Below are positions 63,390-64,000 of a stretch of DNA of 64,000 nt, piece after piece. The position numbers and the translations under genes are program-made. The notes beneath the pieces are model-generated. The model was not told the DNA's origin. It saw nothing but the letters and a program-made list of their open reading frames with translations, and made no database searches. The first letter of the stretch is position 1. Each line of letters opens with the position of its first letter. Location of the stretch: the NCBI GenBank assembly GCA_951812525.1, contig OX638316.1, forward strand, positions 2,142,630 through 2,206,629. Direction: 5' to 3'. This stretch comes from an uncultured Poribacteria bacterium. Its GTDB lineage: Bacteria > Poribacteria > WGA-4E > WGA-3G.

Positions 63390-64000
63390 ATGACCAATAA
63401 GCAAGCGTTTATTACAGCCGTAGAGAATGGAGACGTAGAGACAGTCAGAAACCTGTTGGCGAGTGACCAAACCCTCGCAGCACACATTGACGCGCCGTGG
63501 TTTAGTTTCGATGCTCCGGCGATCGTGTTTGCAGCGTCGTCTGGCAACCGTGAACTTATTGATGTTCTGCTTGATGCTGGAGCGGACATTGATGTCAAGA
63601 GCAGTTGGTGGGCAGGTGGGACCTCGGCGTTACAGCATGCTGCGGGTGCTATGTTGAGTTACAATAGAGAACTCGCCGAGTATCTGATTGAGCAGGGAGC
63701 AACTGTTGACGCACATTCCGCTGCGGGTTTGGACATGTATGAGACGCTTGCTGGATTGATTCGGGAGGACTCTGAAGTTGTCAATGCGCTGGGGAGTGAC
63801 GGTATGTCACCACTTCATTTCGCGGCGACACCACGAATCGCTGAAATGCTGCTTACGCACGGGGCAGATATAAATCTGCGGGACCGCGATCATAACGGTA
63901 CGCCTGCGCAATGGACAATGAGAAGACTGCCTGAGGTGTGTCTCTATCTTCTTGAGCGGGGAGCTGAGGCGGATGTTGTCCTCTATTGTGCGATGGGTGA
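63390..64000 (+). CDS. ankyrin-repeat protein (partial, runs off the window)
   Basis: The first 203 codons are visible. It starts at ATG 63390, 20 bases after the SHMT-like gene. Ankyrin repeats are clear: AFITAVENGDVETVRNLL, ASSGNRELIDVLLDAGADI, and SPLHFAATPRIAEMLLTHGADINLRDRDHNGT. No signal peptide is seen. Ankyrin repeats bind proteins, and the function cannot be told from this part. Confidence 0.85.
   Translation, partial: MTNKQAFITAVENGDVETVRNLLASDQTLAAHIDAPWFSFDAPAIVFAASSGNRELIDVLLDAGADIDVKSSWWAGGTSALQHAAGAMLSYNRELAEYLIEQGATVDAHSAAGLDMYETLAGLIREDSEVVNALGSDGMSPLHFAATPRIAEMLLTHGADINLRDRDHNGTPAQWTMRRLPEVCLYLLERGAEADVVLYCAMG

Noticed and set aside
1-64000. tRNA, rRNA or insertion-sequence genes
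   Set aside because: I read the gaps for cloverleaf-like, rRNA-like and transposase-like sequence and found none that I could support; a computed search could still find one.

Overview
The window looks like a chromosomal segment of a sponge- or marine-associated bacterium of the Candidatus Poribacteria type. This placement is inferred from gene content and was not tested by phylogeny. The supporting content is two homologues of selenoprotein N, many secreted LamG-type proteins with a common C-terminal tail, two FG-GAP/ASPIC-UnbV (CRTAC1-type) proteins, a phytanoyl-CoA dioxygenase, TPR and HEAT repeat proteins, and many short dispersed repeats between genes. About 51 protein genes are supported. 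I saw no rRNA, tRNA, CRISPR array, transposase or phage gene.

Layout. 0.2-8.5 kb (minus strand): a cyclase/ATPase/TPR signalling protein, a TPR protein, an HtrA protease, an M28 peptidase and a Crp-like regulator. 8.5-9.35 kb is repeat-rich and has no gene. 9.35-12.97 kb (minus) is a three-gene operon with its own sigma70-type promoter: a small antitoxin-like protein, a protein with two GHKL ATPase modules, and a receiver-domain protein. 13.2-29.2 kb (minus) is mainly housekeeping and secreted genes: glycosyltransferase, MoxR, a transglutaminase, moaC, a xylulokinase-like kinase, trxB, two methyltransferases, a cupin, two LamG paralogues, a TPR-CRTAC1 pair, a CMD-family protein and tatA. 29.4-33.4 kb (plus): serA with a textbook promoter, an ATP-grasp-like protein, and phyH followed by a strong terminator.

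33.5-43.7 kb (plus) is the most interesting region. It holds two ECF sigma factors with long C-terminal extensions, an orphan FtsX/MacB-type permease, and two selenoprotein N homologues each interrupted by one in-frame UGA with a plausible bacterial SECIS hairpin. LamG paralogues lie on both sides. The second sigma factor is membrane-anchored, and the 115-residue domain at its C-terminus is shared with the C-terminus of the second selenoprotein. Both copies should lie outside the cytoplasm. I propose a linked redox-sensing or regulatory module.

44-49 kb: an oxidoreductase, a methyltransferase and a HEPN/coiled-coil/RecJ-C-like protein that may be a defence gene. 49.3-55 kb: an efflux adaptor, msrA, a HEAT lipoprotein, a DUF6178-like protein split over two overlapping genes, and a sugar isomerase-like protein. 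55.5-64 kb: a secreted concanavalin-fold protein with the common tail, a possible ADP-ribosyltransferase-like pair, SUMF1-like and CRTAC1-like proteins, an enolase-superfamily enzyme, a serine hydroxymethyltransferase-like enzyme and a partial ankyrin protein.
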